DNA of 64,000 nucleotides, from positions 177,537-241,536 of the forward strand of contig CAILZL010000018.1 in the NCBI GenBank assembly GCA_903838705.1. The letters are read 5' to 3'. Made by a program: the position numbers and the translations under genes. Below the pieces are notes generated by a model. The model was not told the DNA's origin. It saw nothing but the letters and a program-made list of their open reading frames with translations, and searched no databases. The DNA comes from an uncultured Pseudomonadota bacterium (GTDB lineage: Bacteria > Pseudomonadota > Gammaproteobacteria > Steroidobacterales > Steroidobacteraceae). Of the stretch, positions 40,105 to 52,215 are shown in pieces (the stretch's first letter is position 1; every line of letters starts with the position of its first letter).

Positions 40105-41024
40105 CGTGCTTGCACCAGGCTGACGAAGATCTCTTCCAGCGAACTTTCGCTGGTCTGCAAGTCCCTGAAGTCGATGCCCAGCTCGTTCAATTGACGCAAC
40201 AGACTGGCGATGCCGGTGTCATCACTCTGTGTATCAAAGGTATAGCTCAGCGAATTGCCATCGGCAGACAGTTCGAGTTGCCGGCCAGCCAGTTGTTCGG
40301 GAATGCGGGCCAGCGGATTCTGCAGGTGCAGAGTCAGCTGCTTCTTGCCCAGCTTATGCATCAGCACGTGCTTGTCTTCAACCAGAATGAGCTCACCCCG
40401 GTTGATGATGCCGATGCGATCTGCCATTTCTTCGGCTTCTTCGATGTAGTGGGTGGTCAGAATGATGGTCACGCCGCTGGCGCGCAGCGAGCGCACCATC
40501 TGCCACATGTCCCGGCGCAGCTCTACATCGACACCCGCAGTGGGTTCATCCAGAAACAGAATGGCTGGTTCATGAGAGAGTGCTTTGGCAATCATTACAC
40601 GTCGCTTCATGCCGCCCGAGAGGGTCATGATGCGGGAGTCTTTCTTGTCCCATAGCGACAGATCGCGCAGTACTTTTTCCAGATAGGCCGGATCGGGTGA
40701 TTTGCCGAACAGACCGCGACTGAAAATCATGGTGCGCCATACCGTTTCGAACGCATCGCTGGTCAATTCCTGTGGTACCAGCCCGATCTTTGAGCGCGCA
40801 GCACGAAACTCACTCACGATGTCATGTCCGTCCGCCATAACGGTTCCCGAACTGGCGTTAACAATTCCGCAAATGATACTGATCAGTGTGGTCTTGCCGG
40901 CGCCATTCGGTCCGAGCAGGGCCAGAATTTCGCCACGCCGGATTTCCAGCTGGACATTTTTCAGTGCCTGAAAGCCCGAAGCGTAGGTCTTGGTCAGGTT
41001 GGTGATGGAAATAATGTTTTGCAC
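40101..41024 (-). CDS. ABC transporter ATP-binding protein
   Basis: [18 protein letters not shown] (Walker A), [16 protein letters not shown] (signature), [12 protein letters not shown] (Walker B). Confidence 0.95.
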   Translation of the reverse strand: MQNIISITNLTKTYASGFQALKNVQLEIRRGEILALLGPNGAGKTTLISIICGIVNASSGTVMADGHDIVSEFRAARSKIGLVPQELTSDAFETVWRTMIFSRGLFGKSPDPAYLEKVLRDLSLWDKKDSRIMTLSGGMKRRVMIAKALSHEPAILFLDEPTAGVDVELRRDMWQMVRSLRASGVTIILTTHYIEEAEEMADRIGIINRGELILVEDKHVLMHKLGKKQLTLHLQNPLARIPEQLAGRQLELSADGNSLSYTFDTQSDDTGIASLLRQLNELGIDFRDLQTSESSLEEIFVSLVQAR

Positions 41025-41044
41025 GCAAAGCCTGTGCGAGTGAA

Positions 41045-41911
41045 TTACCTGGACTTGTCTACCACCTGATGCCTGGCCAGAACTTGCGGATACTTCTTGC
41101 GGAAATGACGGACCAGTTGTTCCACCAGATACACTGAGCGATGCTGGCCTCCGGTACAGCCGATGGCGATGGTCAGGTAGCTGCGGTTGGTAAGTACAAA
41201 TTCAGGAATCCAGCGATCCAGAAAATTGCACAGGTCGTTGATCATGTTTTGTACCTGCGCATGCTTGCCCAGGTATTCAGCGACGGGTTGATCCAGTCCG
41301 GTGAAATCAGCCAGACCCGGTTCCCAGAAAGGATTGGGCAGGCTGCGCGCATCAAATACAAAGTCGGCATCGCTGGGAATGCCATGCTTGAAAGCAAATG
41401 ATTCGAACAGGATGGACATGTGACCATCGGTATGCACGCCCACGCGCTGACGGATCAACTCACGCAAATCGTGCACGCTGGTGCGGGTGGTATCGATGAC
41501 CAGGTCAGCCGAGGCAGCCATGGGTTCGAGCAAGCGCTGTTCTTCGGCAATGGCTTCAGCCAGACCCAGACCTCCCCGGCTTAATGGATGGCGACGACGG
41601 GTTTCACTGTAGCGTTTGAGCAGCGACTCGGTTTCAGCACGCAGATAAATAACTTCACAATCCACTCCGCTGCGCTTGAGTTCGGCGATCTGCAGCGGTA
41701 CTCGCTGTATATCCGCGGCGCTGTTGCGTGCATCGATGCCGATTGCCGTCAGGCTGTATTGCGCGTCGTTTGAGCGGACGGTGTGTGAAATGAATTCTGG
41801 CAGCAGACCCGGCGGAATGTTGTCAACGCAGTAATAATCCAGATCTTCCAGCATGCGTAGTGCAACGCTTTTGCCGGAGCCGGACAGACCGCTGATTACG
41901 ATTAGACGCAT
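41045..41911 (-). CDS. rapZ: RNase adapter protein RapZ
   Basis: [40 protein letters not shown]...[28 protein letters not shown]...[19 protein letters not shown]. Confidence 0.96.
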   Translation of the reverse strand: MRLIVISGLSGSGKSVALRMLEDLDYYCVDNIPPGLLPEFISHTVRSNDAQYSLTAIGIDARNSAADIQRVPLQIAELKRSGVDCEVIYLRAETESLLKRYSETRRRHPLSRGGLGLAEAIAEEQRLLEPMAASADLVIDTTRTSVHDLRELIRQRVGVHTDGHMSILFESFAFKHGIPSDADFVFDARSLPNPFWEPGLADFTGLDQPVAEYLGKHAQVQNMINDLCNFLDRWIPEFVLTNRSYLTIAIGCTGGQHRSVYLVEQLVRHFRKKYPQVLARHQVVDKSR

Positions 41912-42010
41912 GGCTGAAGACTATGCCTGAGGGAAATAATCTAGGTGTGTGAAGTATCGGCGAGTCGCAGCGGCTTGGAAAGCACAGTTCAATGCAAAGT
42001 TGTGTGAGAT

Positions 42011-42042
42011 AAAAAAGCCCCGCACCAGCGGCACAGGGCTTT
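42011..42042 (-). terminator. Intrinsic terminator after hpf
   Basis: Minus strand AAAGCCC ... GGGCTTT followed by TTT; in the hpf-rapZ gap. Confidence 0.7.
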
Positions 42043-42063
42043 GTCCATGCGGGCAGTGCGTGA

Positions 42064-42384
42064 TCAGGTGAGTTTGGCTTTGAGGCCTTCCTGAACATGA
42101 TGATCGGTGAGTTTTTCCTTGTGCTTCTTGACGCTGCGATCGAGTTTGTCGGTCAGTGCATCAATGGCTGCGTACATGTTTGCATCAATGGCATCAGCGT
42201 GGATCTTGCTGCCACTGAGGTTGACGGTTGCTTCGGCTTTTTGCTGTAACTTTTCCACCGTCAGAATGCAATGGACGTCGAGTACATGATCGGAGTGCCT
42301 GACGATCCGATCCAGTTTCTTCTCGACATAGGCTTTAAGCGCCGGGGTAACTTCGACATGATGTCCCGTAATATTAAGTTGCAT
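42064..42384 (-). CDS. hpf: Ribosome hibernation promoting factor
   Basis: MQLNITGHHVEVTPALKAYVEKKLDRIVRHSDHVLDVHCILTVEKLQQKAEATVNLSGSKIHADAIDANMYAAIDALTDKLDRSVKKHKEK. Confidence 0.95.
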   Translation of the reverse strand: MQLNITGHHVEVTPALKAYVEKKLDRIVRHSDHVLDVHCILTVEKLQQKAEATVNLSGSKIHADAIDANMYAAIDALTDKLDRSVKKHKEKLTDHHVQEGLKAKLT

Positions 42385-42507
42385 ATCTGTCTCCTGTGAG
42401 TTGTCAGGCATCAACACGATGCATGTGCAGCGTGACGGATTGGCCGCTGGCGGCACATACGAAAAAATACTGGGTAACAGTTGCGGACAAGGCAGTTTAG
42501 TGTGGTG

Positions 42508-44025
42508 TCACCTCGCTATAACGCGTTTGCGATCGCTGGAAGGCGGGATATTCATGGCTTCACGGTACTTGGCAACCGTGCGCCGGGCCACTTTGGCGCC
42601 TTCTTCTGACAGAATTTCGGCAATGCGACTGTCTGACAGCGGTTTGTCATTGTCTTCAGCGCTGATCAGTTTGCGGATCTTGGCGCGGATCGCAGTTGAA
42701 GACAGCTCGGAACCATCGGTGCCCGAAACGTGGCTGGAGAAGAAGAAGCGGAATTCGATCACACCGCGGGGCGTGTGCATGTATTTGTTGGTGGTTACGC
42801 GTGAGATGGTGGATTCGTGCATCTCTACGGCATCGGCCACATCTTTCAGGATCATGGGCTGCATGAATTCATCGCCGTGTTCCAGAAAAGCCGTCTGACG
42901 TTGCACGATGCAGCGGGCCACCTTCAGCAGTGTTTCGTTGCGGATTTCCAGACTGCGAATCAGCCAGCGGGCTTCCTGCAACTGGGTTCGCATCACGGTG
43001 AAGTCGGCAGAACGGCCCAGCATGCCTGCATAACTCTGATTGACGCGAATGCGTGGCACGCTGGCTGGATTGATCTCGACTTCCCAGCCATGCTCGGTCC
43101 GGCGGATGAAGACATCCGGTACGATGTAATCGGGCACTTTGCTGTACAGACCGGCACCGGGCCGGGGCTGACAGGCCCGTACCAGTGCCATGGCGCTGTC
43201 CAGATCTTCTTCGCTGGTGCGTAATTGGCGACGCAGCAAGGTGTGCTGGTGTCCGGCAAGTTCATCAAGATGCTGGGCAACAATGATCAGGGCCGTGGCC
43301 AGCCCGGGGGTATCAGGGGCCAGCTGCTGGAGTTGCAATGTCAGGCACTCACTGACAGAACGGGCCGCTACACCGGGAGGATCAAATTGCTGTACCACCT
43401 TCAGCACCTGCTCGACTTCGGCGGGCTGAACGGTGAGTTCCGGCATCAGATTGAGCGCGATTTCCTCAAGGGCTTCGATCAGGTAACCATCATCATTGAT
43501 GGCATCCAGAATCGCAGCACCGATGCGTTGTTCGCGCTCATTGAGCTTGGAGAGTCCTAGCTGCCACTGCAGGTGTTCCTGAAGCGTCTCGCCGCTGGCG
43601 TTGCTGAAGTCATGGCCACGCTCGTCATCTTCGTCATTGTTCCAGGGCGAATCACCCGTACTTACATTGTGCGATTCAGTCCATTCTGCACTGTCGACGA
43701 TATCAACCCGTTCTTCCCGGCTACGGTCCTGTTCTGCCTGAGCATGTTCCTGAGCCCGCTCTTCATAGGGCGTAGTGGCACTCTCAATGGCATCGCCATG
43801 CTGCGAAAACTCTGTGTCGTAATCTGATTCCGCTTCAGTGGCACCCAGAGATTCCAGTACGGTGTCCTCTTCTTCAGCCTCCAGCATCACGTTGGATTCA
43901 AGGGCTTCACGAATCTGTGCCTGAAGTTCCAGTACTGGCAGTTGCAGCAGGCGGATAGCCTGTTGCAGCTGGGGGGTCATGGTCAGTTGCTGACCCAGTC
44001 GAAGTTGCAGAGCCGGTTTGAGCAT
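42508..44025 (-). CDS. rpoN: RNA polymerase sigma-54 factor
   Basis: MLKPALQLRLGQQLTMTPQLQQAIRLLQLPVLELQ...; RpoN box ARRTVAKYREAMNIPPSSDRKR. Confidence 0.97.
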   Translation of the reverse strand: MLKPALQLRLGQQLTMTPQLQQAIRLLQLPVLELQAQIREALESNVMLEAEEEDTVLESLGATEAESDYDTEFSQHGDAIESATTPYEERAQEHAQAEQDRSREERVDIVDSAEWTESHNVSTGDSPWNNDEDDERGHDFSNASGETLQEHLQWQLGLSKLNEREQRIGAAILDAINDDGYLIEALEEIALNLMPELTVQPAEVEQVLKVVQQFDPPGVAARSVSECLTLQLQQLAPDTPGLATALIIVAQHLDELAGHQHTLLRRQLRTSEEDLDSAMALVRACQPRPGAGLYSKVPDYIVPDVFIRRTEHGWEVEINPASVPRIRVNQSYAGMLGRSADFTVMRTQLQEARWLIRSLEIRNETLLKVARCIVQRQTAFLEHGDEFMQPMILKDVADAVEMHESTISRVTTNKYMHTPRGVIEFRFFFSSHVSGTDGSELSSTAIRAKIRKLISAEDNDKPLSDSRIAEILSEEGAKVARRTVAKYREAMNIPPSSDRKRVIAR

Positions 44026-44029
44026 TTAT

Positions 44030-44755
44030 CTACAGTCTGAAGTCTTGACCCAAGTACACCTCACGGACCTGCTGATTAGCAAGGATTTCTTCAGCACTTC
44101 CGCTCGCAATGAGTACTCCGGCACTAATAATGTATGCGCGCTGACATATTCCCAGAGTTTCGCGTACGTTGTGGTCGGTTATCAGTACGCCGATATTGCG
44201 TGCCGCCAGGTGTTTGATGATGCGCTGGATATCAATGACCGAAATCGGATCAACTCCCGCAAACGGTTCATCCAGCAGGATGAAGCGAGGTTCGGCAGCC
44301 AGTGCCCGTGCGATTTCGACCCGCCTGCGTTCGCCACCCGACAGACTTTGCCCGAGGCTGTCGCGAATATGCGCGATATGCAGCTCTTCCAGCAACTGCT
44401 CCAGTTGTTGCTGGCGCTGTGCCTTGTTGAGTTCCTTGCGCAGTTCCAGTACGCCGAGAATGTTTTCAGCCACACTCAGCTTCCGGAATACCGAGGCCTC
44501 CTGCGGCAGGTAACCCAGTCCGAGGCGGGCGCGCGCATGAACCGGCAATTTAGAAATGTCCCGGTCATCTATGAAGATACGGCCGGCATCACACGCGACA
44601 AGGCCGACCAGCATATAGAAAGCGGTGGTCTTGCCGGCGCCATTAGGGCCGAGAATTCCCACCACTTCACCGCTGCCAATGCGCAGTGACAGGTCCTTCA
44701 CGACCGGGCGCGACTTATATCGTTTGGCCAGATGTTCGGCGCGCAGTTCACTCAT
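44030..44755 (-). CDS. lptB: LPS export ABC transporter ATP-binding protein
   Basis: [45 protein letters not shown]...[16 protein letters not shown]...[20 protein letters not shown]. Confidence 0.97.
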   Translation of the reverse strand: MSELRAEHLAKRYKSRPVVKDLSLRIGSGEVVGILGPNGAGKTTAFYMLVGLVACDAGRIFIDDRDISKLPVHARARLGLGYLPQEASVFRKLSVAENILGVLELRKELNKAQRQQQLEQLLEELHIAHIRDSLGQSLSGGERRRVEIARALAAEPRFILLDEPFAGVDPISVIDIQRIIKHLAARNIGVLITDHNVRETLGICQRAYIISAGVLIASGSAEEILANQQVREVYLGQDFRL

Positions 44756-45432
44756 GGCTGGCGGAGACCGGGATTGTTTTTACTGGCAGTACTGCTGCTT
44801 GCGGCGCTGGTGCCGGGTGTGATGGTGATATGAACCCGCTCGCCTTGTTGTTCATCCGGGCTGGCCAGTACTCGCTGATTGTTAATGTCGTACACCACCG
44901 CCCGGCCTTTGAATTCATTCTGTCCGTACCTGATCCATGCGTTGATGCGCAGGCGTACGCTGTTGTTTTGCAGGAAGTAGTCAATCAGCTCGGCCCGGCC
45001 CTGTGCCTTAAGCTGCGGGTTGGCATTGTTCTGTTCAAAAGTAGCGGGCTGACCGGTGATATGCAGTTCAGTGATCCTGTTCTGTACAAAGTTGACTGTG
45101 GCACTGTCGGCGGTTGAGCTTCCCTGCGGAGTTGAGATGCGCACATTGCCGGCAAAGGTCCACTCGCTGTCATCGAAGTTCAGGCCTTTGGCCAGACCCA
45201 TATCCGCCTGTATTTCATAGCCGGTCTGCCAGATACGCACCTTTGGCAACTTTATCTGTTTGGTGATCGCATCGACTTCGGTGCCCGCTGATTCCAGATG
45301 GATCTCGCCAGCGGTGGATTTCAGTTCAGCACTGTGCACGGAGTGGCAAGTCAGCAGGGCCAGCACCACAGCGCATGTTGCGGGCAGAGGTGCCAGATCA
45401 CTCATCAGTTTTTTCAGCCAGAAATTTGCCAT
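44752..45432 (-). CDS. lptA: LPS transport periplasmic protein LptA
   Basis: [21 protein letters not shown]...[26 protein letters not shown]...[19 protein letters not shown]; between lptC and lptB. Confidence 0.9.
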   Translation of the reverse strand: MANFWLKKLMSDLAPLPATCAVVLALLTCHSVHSAELKSTAGEIHLESAGTEVDAITKQIKLPKVRIWQTGYEIQADMGLAKGLNFDDSEWTFAGNVRISTPQGSSTADSATVNFVQNRITELHITGQPATFEQNNANPQLKAQGRAELIDYFLQNNSVRLRINAWIRYGQNEFKGRAVVYDINNQRVLASPDEQQGERVHITITPGTSAASSSTASKNNPGLRQP

Positions 45433-45964
45433 GAACTTGAGAGTTTAACTGTAGCTTCTGGCGCTTCATATCGTATTTGAGACCGATGCCAGAGAGTTTT
45501 TGCTGATCCAGCACGAAATCAACCTCGCCGGGCGCGGTGGCCAGATAGTTCTCTGTATCAATGCTGAGCTCTGCTGTGCGGATTTCCGGACGCAGCAAGC
45601 GTTCATCTTCCGTACGGATGAAGACATTGCCAGTAAAGTGAACGATTTTCGCGCTTGCCGGTAGCTGGCCCTGGTCGGCAGTCAGAATCCACGGGGTGGC
45701 GTCCTCGCTACGATAATTCACCATGACTTGCTGCAGGGTGATGCTGTTATCAGTCATATTCTGGTTGATTCGTGCTGCCTGCAGTTTCAGTCGCGGGTTG
45801 CCGTCCTTGCCCGTTTCGATGATGGTTGCCTGATTCAGATAGTACCCGGGTTGCGCTGGTGCTTTTACCTCACTGAGTTCGTCACCGCTCTGGCGTGCGA
45901 CCAGAATGTATCCTGCCATTGCGGCGGCGATCGTGGTGGTGGCAAGGGTCGAGCGCCATTGCAT
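45398..45964 (-). CDS. lptC: LPS export protein LptC
   Basis: PGYYLNQATIIETGKDGNPRLKLQAARINQNMTDNSITLQQVMVNYRSEDATPWILTADQGQLPASAKIVHFTGNVFI. Confidence 0.9.
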   Translation of the reverse strand: MQWRSTLATTTIAAAMAGYILVARQSGDELSEVKAPAQPGYYLNQATIIETGKDGNPRLKLQAARINQNMTDNSITLQQVMVNYRSEDATPWILTADQGQLPASAKIVHFTGNVFIRTEDERLLRPEIRTAELSIDTENYLATAPGEVDFVLDQQKLSGIGLKYDMKRQKLQLNSQVHGKFLAEKTDE

Positions 45965-45966
45965 CG

Positions 45967-46500
45967 TCAGTTGCCAGGCTGTCCGGCAGATTGCGCCTGC
46001 AGGATCAGGTCACAGACCTCACGTGCCGCACCCATCCCGCCAGCAAACTGGGTCACATAGTGTGCAGCTGCACGGGCAGCCGGATGTGCATCCGCTACAG
46101 CGACGGCCAGATGCGCCATTCTGAACATGGGAATGTCGGGTGTGTCATCGCCCATGCAGGCGATGCAATCAGCATTGATTTGCAGTATTTTCAGCAGATC
46201 CAGCAATGCGGCCTGCTTGTCCTGAATGCCTTGTCTGACATGCAGTACACCCAGTTCGTTCATGCGTGTGTTGACAGCTAACGAATTGCGACCGGAAATG
46301 ATGGCAACCTGTATGCCTGCTTTCAGTAGCTGCACGATGCCTGCGCCATCTCTTACATGGAAGGCTTTAAGTGCTTCACCTTCAGTATTGAAGTAGAGGC
46401 GGCCATCGGTGAGCACCCCATCCACATCAAGCACCAGCAGGCGGATAGCTGCGGCGCGTGCCGTGATTGAATCAGCATGGGAGGAGTGTGGGTTGCTCAC
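45967..46500 (-). CDS. kdsC: KDO-8-phosphate phosphatase
   Basis: IRLLVLDVDGVLTDGRLYFNTEGEALKAFHVRDGAGIVQLLKAGIQVAIISGRNSLAV...CIACMGDDTPDIPMFRMAHLAVAVADAHP. Confidence 0.95.
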   Translation of the reverse strand: MSNPHSSHADSITARAAAIRLLVLDVDGVLTDGRLYFNTEGEALKAFHVRDGAGIVQLLKAGIQVAIISGRNSLAVNTRMNELGVLHVRQGIQDKQAALLDLLKILQINADCIACMGDDTPDIPMFRMAHLAVAVADAHPAARAAAHYVTQFAGGMGAAREVCDLILQAQSAGQPGN

Positions 46501-47480
46501 ATGACACCTGCGCGCAGTAGATCATGAACGTTAAGTGCACCGACCAGAAAACCATGTTCATCAACCACCGGCAATGCAGTGATCTTGTGAGTATCCATCA
46601 GATGGACGGCAGCTGCGGCCAGCATGCGCGGGGTGGCACTCTTGGGATTGGCGGTCATCACTTCACCGATCAGTGTGGCATGCAGGTCAATCTGTCTGTC
46701 CAGTGCGCGTCGCAAGTCTCCATCAGTGAAAACACCCAGAAGGTAATTGCGCTCGTCCACTACCGCTGTCATGCCCAGACCTTTGCGACTCATTTCAAGT
46801 AAGCCTTCGCGCAACAGGGTATCGGGCGTAACTAGCGGCAGTTTGGTGCCGGTGTGCATCACGTCTTCTACGTAGAGCAGCAGGCGGCGCCCCAGTGAAC
46901 CACCGGGATGCGAACGGGCAAAGTCTTCTTCAGTAAAGCCGCGAGCTTCCAGTACCGCCACAGCCAGCGCATCACCCAGCGCCAGGGTTGCGGTGGTACT
47001 GGCGGTGGGCGCCAGGTTCAAGGGGCAGGCTTCGCTCACCACGCTGACATCCAGTGTGGTGCTGGCGGCGCGACCCAGTGTCGAGTCGGGTCGGCCTGTC
47101 AATGCAATCATGGGAATACCCAGTCTTTTGATGACCGGCAGGATGGTAACCAGCTCGTCAGTCTCGCCGGAATTGGAGATCGCCAGTACCACGTCCTGCC
47201 GGGTGATCATGCCGATATCACCATGACTGGCTTCGGCTGGATGCACAAAGAATGCGGGAGTGCCGGTGCTGGCAAAGGTGGCGGCAATCTTGTTTCCGAC
47301 ATGACCTGATTTGCCCATGCCGGATACCACCAGCCGGCCCTTGCATTCCAGAATCAGCTGACATGCATCCGTGAAGCTTCCATTCAGCCGTGAAATGAGT
47401 GCGCTCACGGCTTCCGCTTCGGTGCTGAGTACGGTCCGCCCGCGGGCCAGGATTCGTTGTGGGTCAAAGCTGGGTTTCAT
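46497..47480 (-). CDS. kdsD: Arabinose-5-phosphate isomerase (SIS + CBS domains)
   Basis: GRLVVSGMGKSGHVGNKIAATFASTGTPAFFVHPAEASHGDIGMI...SNSGETDEL...; CBS pair at C-terminus. Confidence 0.95.
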   Translation of the reverse strand: MKPSFDPQRILARGRTVLSTEAEAVSALISRLNGSFTDACQLILECKGRLVVSGMGKSGHVGNKIAATFASTGTPAFFVHPAEASHGDIGMITRQDVVLAISNSGETDELVTILPVIKRLGIPMIALTGRPDSTLGRAASTTLDVSVVSEACPLNLAPTASTTATLALGDALAVAVLEARGFTEEDFARSHPGGSLGRRLLLYVEDVMHTGTKLPLVTPDTLLREGLLEMSRKGLGMTAVVDERNYLLGVFTDGDLRRALDRQIDLHATLIGEVMTANPKSATPRMLAAAAVHLMDTHKITALPVVDEHGFLVGALNVHDLLRAGVM

Positions 47481-47565
47481 TCACACATGATAACCCGTTA
47501 TGCAGGAGCATCAGCACTCTCGTTCGCACTGGAAACGGACGGGCTGTAAACGGTAGCCATAGGCG

Positions 47566-48414
47566 ATGAATACCGCTATTGTGGAAGCCGGCAGTTGTTT
47601 CATGAATCAGCACCCGGTCATTACCATGCCAGACTCAGACACCCCCCGACGCTCTGTTCTTCCGTTGCGCGCTTCCGGGATGCTGCTTTGCCTGATGCTG
47701 ATGTGCGGGCTGGCGATGGCAGTTAATTCATTAAAAGATGGCAGCACGGCTCAGACCAGCGAGTTTCAATTCATCCGTCTGCACTATAACAATCATCCAC
47801 AATTTATCAGCTCCAGAAATAACTGGTTGACCGACACGCCTGGTGCAGACCTTCATTTCCTGGGCGGGGTGAAGCGCCTGACCCGCATTGATACCACTGA
47901 TGACAGCGTGGGGCTGCCGGTGATGGATGACAGATTATTTGACTATCCCTTTATTTACGCAGTTGAAGTCGGTCATTGGGGTCTTAATGATGCCGAGGCG
48001 CAGCGGTTACGTGACTACCTGCTCAGAGGCGGCTTTCTGGTTGTCGACGACTTTCACGGCACGCAGGAATGGGCGGTCTTTACCGAATCAATGCAGAAAG
48101 TATTTCCCGATCGTCCCATTGTTGAGCTCACAGATAAGGACGCGGTGTTCCATGTGCTTTTCGATGTAGATCAGCGCGTACAGATTCCCAATGTGCGGGG
48201 CGCTATGAACGGTCAGACCTGGGAAAAAGATGGCTATACGCCACACTGGCGTGGGATTTTTGATGATGATGGGCGGCTGATGGTGGCCATCAACTTCAAT
48301 ATGGATCTGGGCGATGCCTGGGAACACGCGGACAATCCTCAATATCCTGAACCTCTGACCCGGCTTGCCTATCATTTTGGCATCGACTACATCCTGTACT
48401 CGATGACGCATTAA
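47566..48414 (+). CDS. DUF4159 domain protein
   Basis: FQFIRLHYNNHP...DYPFIYAVEVGHWGLNDAEAQRLRDYLLRGGFLVVDDFHGTQEWAVF...GDAWEHADNPQYPEPLTRLAYHFGIDYILYSMTH. Confidence 0.85.
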   Translation: MNTAIVEAGSCFMNQHPVITMPDSDTPRRSVLPLRASGMLLCLMLMCGLAMAVNSLKDGSTAQTSEFQFIRLHYNNHPQFISSRNNWLTDTPGADLHFLGGVKRLTRIDTTDDSVGLPVMDDRLFDYPFIYAVEVGHWGLNDAEAQRLRDYLLRGGFLVVDDFHGTQEWAVFTESMQKVFPDRPIVELTDKDAVFHVLFDVDQRVQIPNVRGAMNGQTWEKDGYTPHWRGIFDDDGRLMVAINFNMDLGDAWEHADNPQYPEPLTRLAYHFGIDYILYSMTH

Positions 48415-48556
48415 AGGTGCAGGCTGTCAGGCTGGGCATATAACCTGACAGCTGTGAAGCTCTGTCGGACTTATCTCGACAACACAAAGCCCTGGTGAAT
48501 CTTTTATCATTGCTGCCCCTTTCAGCCCCCTCGGGCTTTTCCAGACAAGGCCGGCC

Positions 48557-48814
48557 ATGAGTCCCCAAGAAGTTGAACAATTGATCCGCACCGGTATGCC
48601 CGGTGCGCAGGTGAAGGTTGAGTCCGACGATGGCACGCACTTTTCAGCGGTTATCGTCAGTGAAGAGTTTGCCGGTAAACGTACCTTGCAGCGCCATCAG
48701 CGGGTCTATGCAACGCTGGGCAGACTGATGGGCAATGAAATCCATGCTCTGACCATGCAGACACATACCGCCGAAGAATGGCGAGCCCTGCAACAAGCTA
48801 CACAGCAGCAATAA
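48557..48814 (+). CDS. ibaG: BolA/IbaG family protein
   Basis: MSPQEVEQLIRTGMPGAQVKVESDDGTHFSAVIVSEEFAGKRTLQRHQRVYATLGRLMGNEIHALTMQTHTAEEW; directly upstream of murA. Confidence 0.93.
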   Translation: MSPQEVEQLIRTGMPGAQVKVESDDGTHFSAVIVSEEFAGKRTLQRHQRVYATLGRLMGNEIHALTMQTHTAEEWRALQQATQQQ

Positions 48815-50101
<1,287 letters not shown>

Positions 50102-50362
50102 ATTTCAGGCGGTTTTATACGCACTGGACGGGTAACGCGCTGACTGTCTGTGGGGCAGAGCGCGAAGTGACAGGTCAGCCAAAGCGTTTACTGATAACAA
50201 AATGACGGAAATTATTTTGCCGGACCTGTCCGGCGCTTCTAAGGGCGAGGCTCTGTATGTGTATAATGTGCAATTCCTTGAATCTTTGTCATCCTGTGGT
50301 TCGGCTTGCGAGGCCGAGTTGAGCCCGGGCAGGCGCGGCATTGTTATTTTCCGGAGTTTTGG

Positions 50363-50962
50363 ATGAGCGCAGAAGCTGATCAAGTTGATGGGGGGCGGCG
50401 GCATTTCCTGCTGGTAGCCACCTCTGCTGTAGGTGCGGTAGGCGCAGTGGCTACAGCCGTTCCATTTCTGGCTTCGTGGCGCCCTAGCGCCCGCGCCAAG
50501 GCATTGGGTGGACCGGTTGAGGCCGACATCAGCAAGCTGCAGGTGGGCGAATTGATGAAAGTGGAGTGGCGCGGTCAGGCCATCTACGTCGTTCGGCGTT
50601 CGGAAGCCATGATCGCGAAGCTGGCTTCCAACAAAGCCAACCTGCGCGATCCGGATTCCGCAGAATCCGATCAACCCGACTTCGCCAAGAACGAGGCGCG
50701 TGCACTCAAACCGGAATACCTGGTGTTGGTGGGCGTATGTACCCATCTGGGCTGTGCGCCACTGGGCAAGTTTGAACCGGGTGACGCAACAGTTGCCGCA
50801 GACTGGCCGGGCGGTTTTTATTGCCCCTGCCACGGTTCCAAATTTGATCTGGCGGGGCGCGTCTTCAAGGACGTGCCAGCACCGCTTAATCTGACTGTGC
50901 CGCCGTACTCGTTCGGCCCGAACAACACGCTGATCATTGGCGTTGCTACGGGAGCTGCCTGA
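50363..50962 (+). CDS. petA: Ubiquinol-cytochrome c reductase Rieske iron-sulfur subunit
   Basis: RRHFLLVATSAVGAVGAVATAVPFLASWRPSARAKALG; Rieske CTHLGCAP...CPCHGSKFD. Confidence 0.96.
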   Translation: MSAEADQVDGGRRHFLLVATSAVGAVGAVATAVPFLASWRPSARAKALGGPVEADISKLQVGELMKVEWRGQAIYVVRRSEAMIAKLASNKANLRDPDSAESDQPDFAKNEARALKPEYLVLVGVCTHLGCAPLGKFEPGDATVAADWPGGFYCPCHGSKFDLAGRVFKDVPAPLNLTVPPYSFGPNNTLIIGVATGAA

Positions 50963-52215
50963 TGTCTACTGCCGATACTCAAAACAAAGTAGGAACCACC
51001 GGCCTGCTGGGCTGGATTGATGCACGTTTCCCGCTCACCAAGATGATGCGTGAGCATGTTACCGAGTACTACGCACCGAAGAACTTCAACTTCTGGTACT
51101 ACTTCGGTTCGCTGGCGCTGGTTGTGCTGGTGCTGCAGATTGTGTCCGGCATTTTCCTGACCATGAACTACAAGCCTTCAGCAGAAGGCGCCTTTGCCTC
51201 TGTTGAATACATCATGCGTGATGTCGACTGGGGCTGGCTGATCCGCTACATGCACTCCACCGGCGCATCGGCGTTTTTCATTGTGGTGTACCTGCACATG
51301 TTCCGCGGCCTGATTTATGGTTCCTACAAGAACCCGCGCGAATTGCTGTGGATCTTCGGCATGCTGATCTATCTGTGTCTGATGGCAGAAGCCTTCATGG
51401 GTTATTTGCTACCGTGGGGCAACATGTCCTACTGGGGTGCGCAGGTGATCACCTCTCTGTTCGGTGCGATTCCTTACGTAGGTACGTCGCTGCTGGAATG
51501 GATTCGCGGTGATTACTATATTTCTGATATCACGCTGAATCGTTTCTTTGCTCTGCATGTCATTGCTCTGCCGCTGGCGCTGGTGTTCCTGGTGGTGGCT
51601 CATATTCTTGCCCTGCACGAAGTGGGCTCCAACAATCCGGATGGTGTCGAGATCAAGAAGAAGAAAGGTGCGGATGGTAAGCCACTTGATGGCATCCCAT
51701 TCCATCCTTACTACACAGTTAAAGACCTGATGGGTTTTGTGGCATTTGCCATTGTCTTTGCACTGATTGTGTTCTTCGCTCCTACAGTGGGCGGCTACTT
51801 CCTTGAAGCAGCCAACTTCGATCCAGCCAATCGACTGCAAACGCCTGAACATATCGCCCCGGTGTGGTACTTCACTCCTTACTACGCCATCCTGCGCGCC
51901 ATTCCCAACAAGCTGTTTGGTGTCATCGGGATGGGTGCGGGCGTGATGATTTTCTTCTTCCTGCCCTGGCTGGATCGCAGTCCGGTGAAGTCCATCCGCT
52001 ATCGTGGCGGCTTGTATAAAACCTTCATTGGTATTTTTGTAATCAGCTTCCTGATGCTCGGTTATCTCGGCCTGCATCCGGCAACTACCACTAATACCTA
52101 TCTGTCACGAGTCTTCTCGATTCTGTATTTTGCGTTCTTTATTCTGATGCCGTGGTACAGCAAGGTAGACAGGACCAAACCGGTTCCGGATCGGGTGACT
52201 TTTCATGCTCACTAA
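50962..52215 (+). CDS. petB: Cytochrome b subunit of the bc1 complex
   Basis: FNFWYYFGSLALVVLVLQIVSGIFLTMNYKPSAEGAFASVEYIMRDVDWGWLIRYMHSTGASAFFIVVYLHMFRGLIYGSYKNPRELLW. Confidence 0.97.
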   Translation: MSTADTQNKVGTTGLLGWIDARFPLTKMMREHVTEYYAPKNFNFWYYFGSLALVVLVLQIVSGIFLTMNYKPSAEGAFASVEYIMRDVDWGWLIRYMHSTGASAFFIVVYLHMFRGLIYGSYKNPRELLWIFGMLIYLCLMAEAFMGYLLPWGNMSYWGAQVITSLFGAIPYVGTSLLEWIRGDYYISDITLNRFFALHVIALPLALVFLVVAHILALHEVGSNNPDGVEIKKKKGADGKPLDGIPFHPYYTVKDLMGFVAFAIVFALIVFFAPTVGGYFLEAANFDPANRLQTPEHIAPVWYFTPYYAILRAIPNKLFGVIGMGAGVMIFFFLPWLDRSPVKSIRYRGGLYKTFIGIFVISFLMLGYLGLHPATTTNTYLSRVFSILYFAFFILMPWYSKVDRTKPVPDRVTFHAH

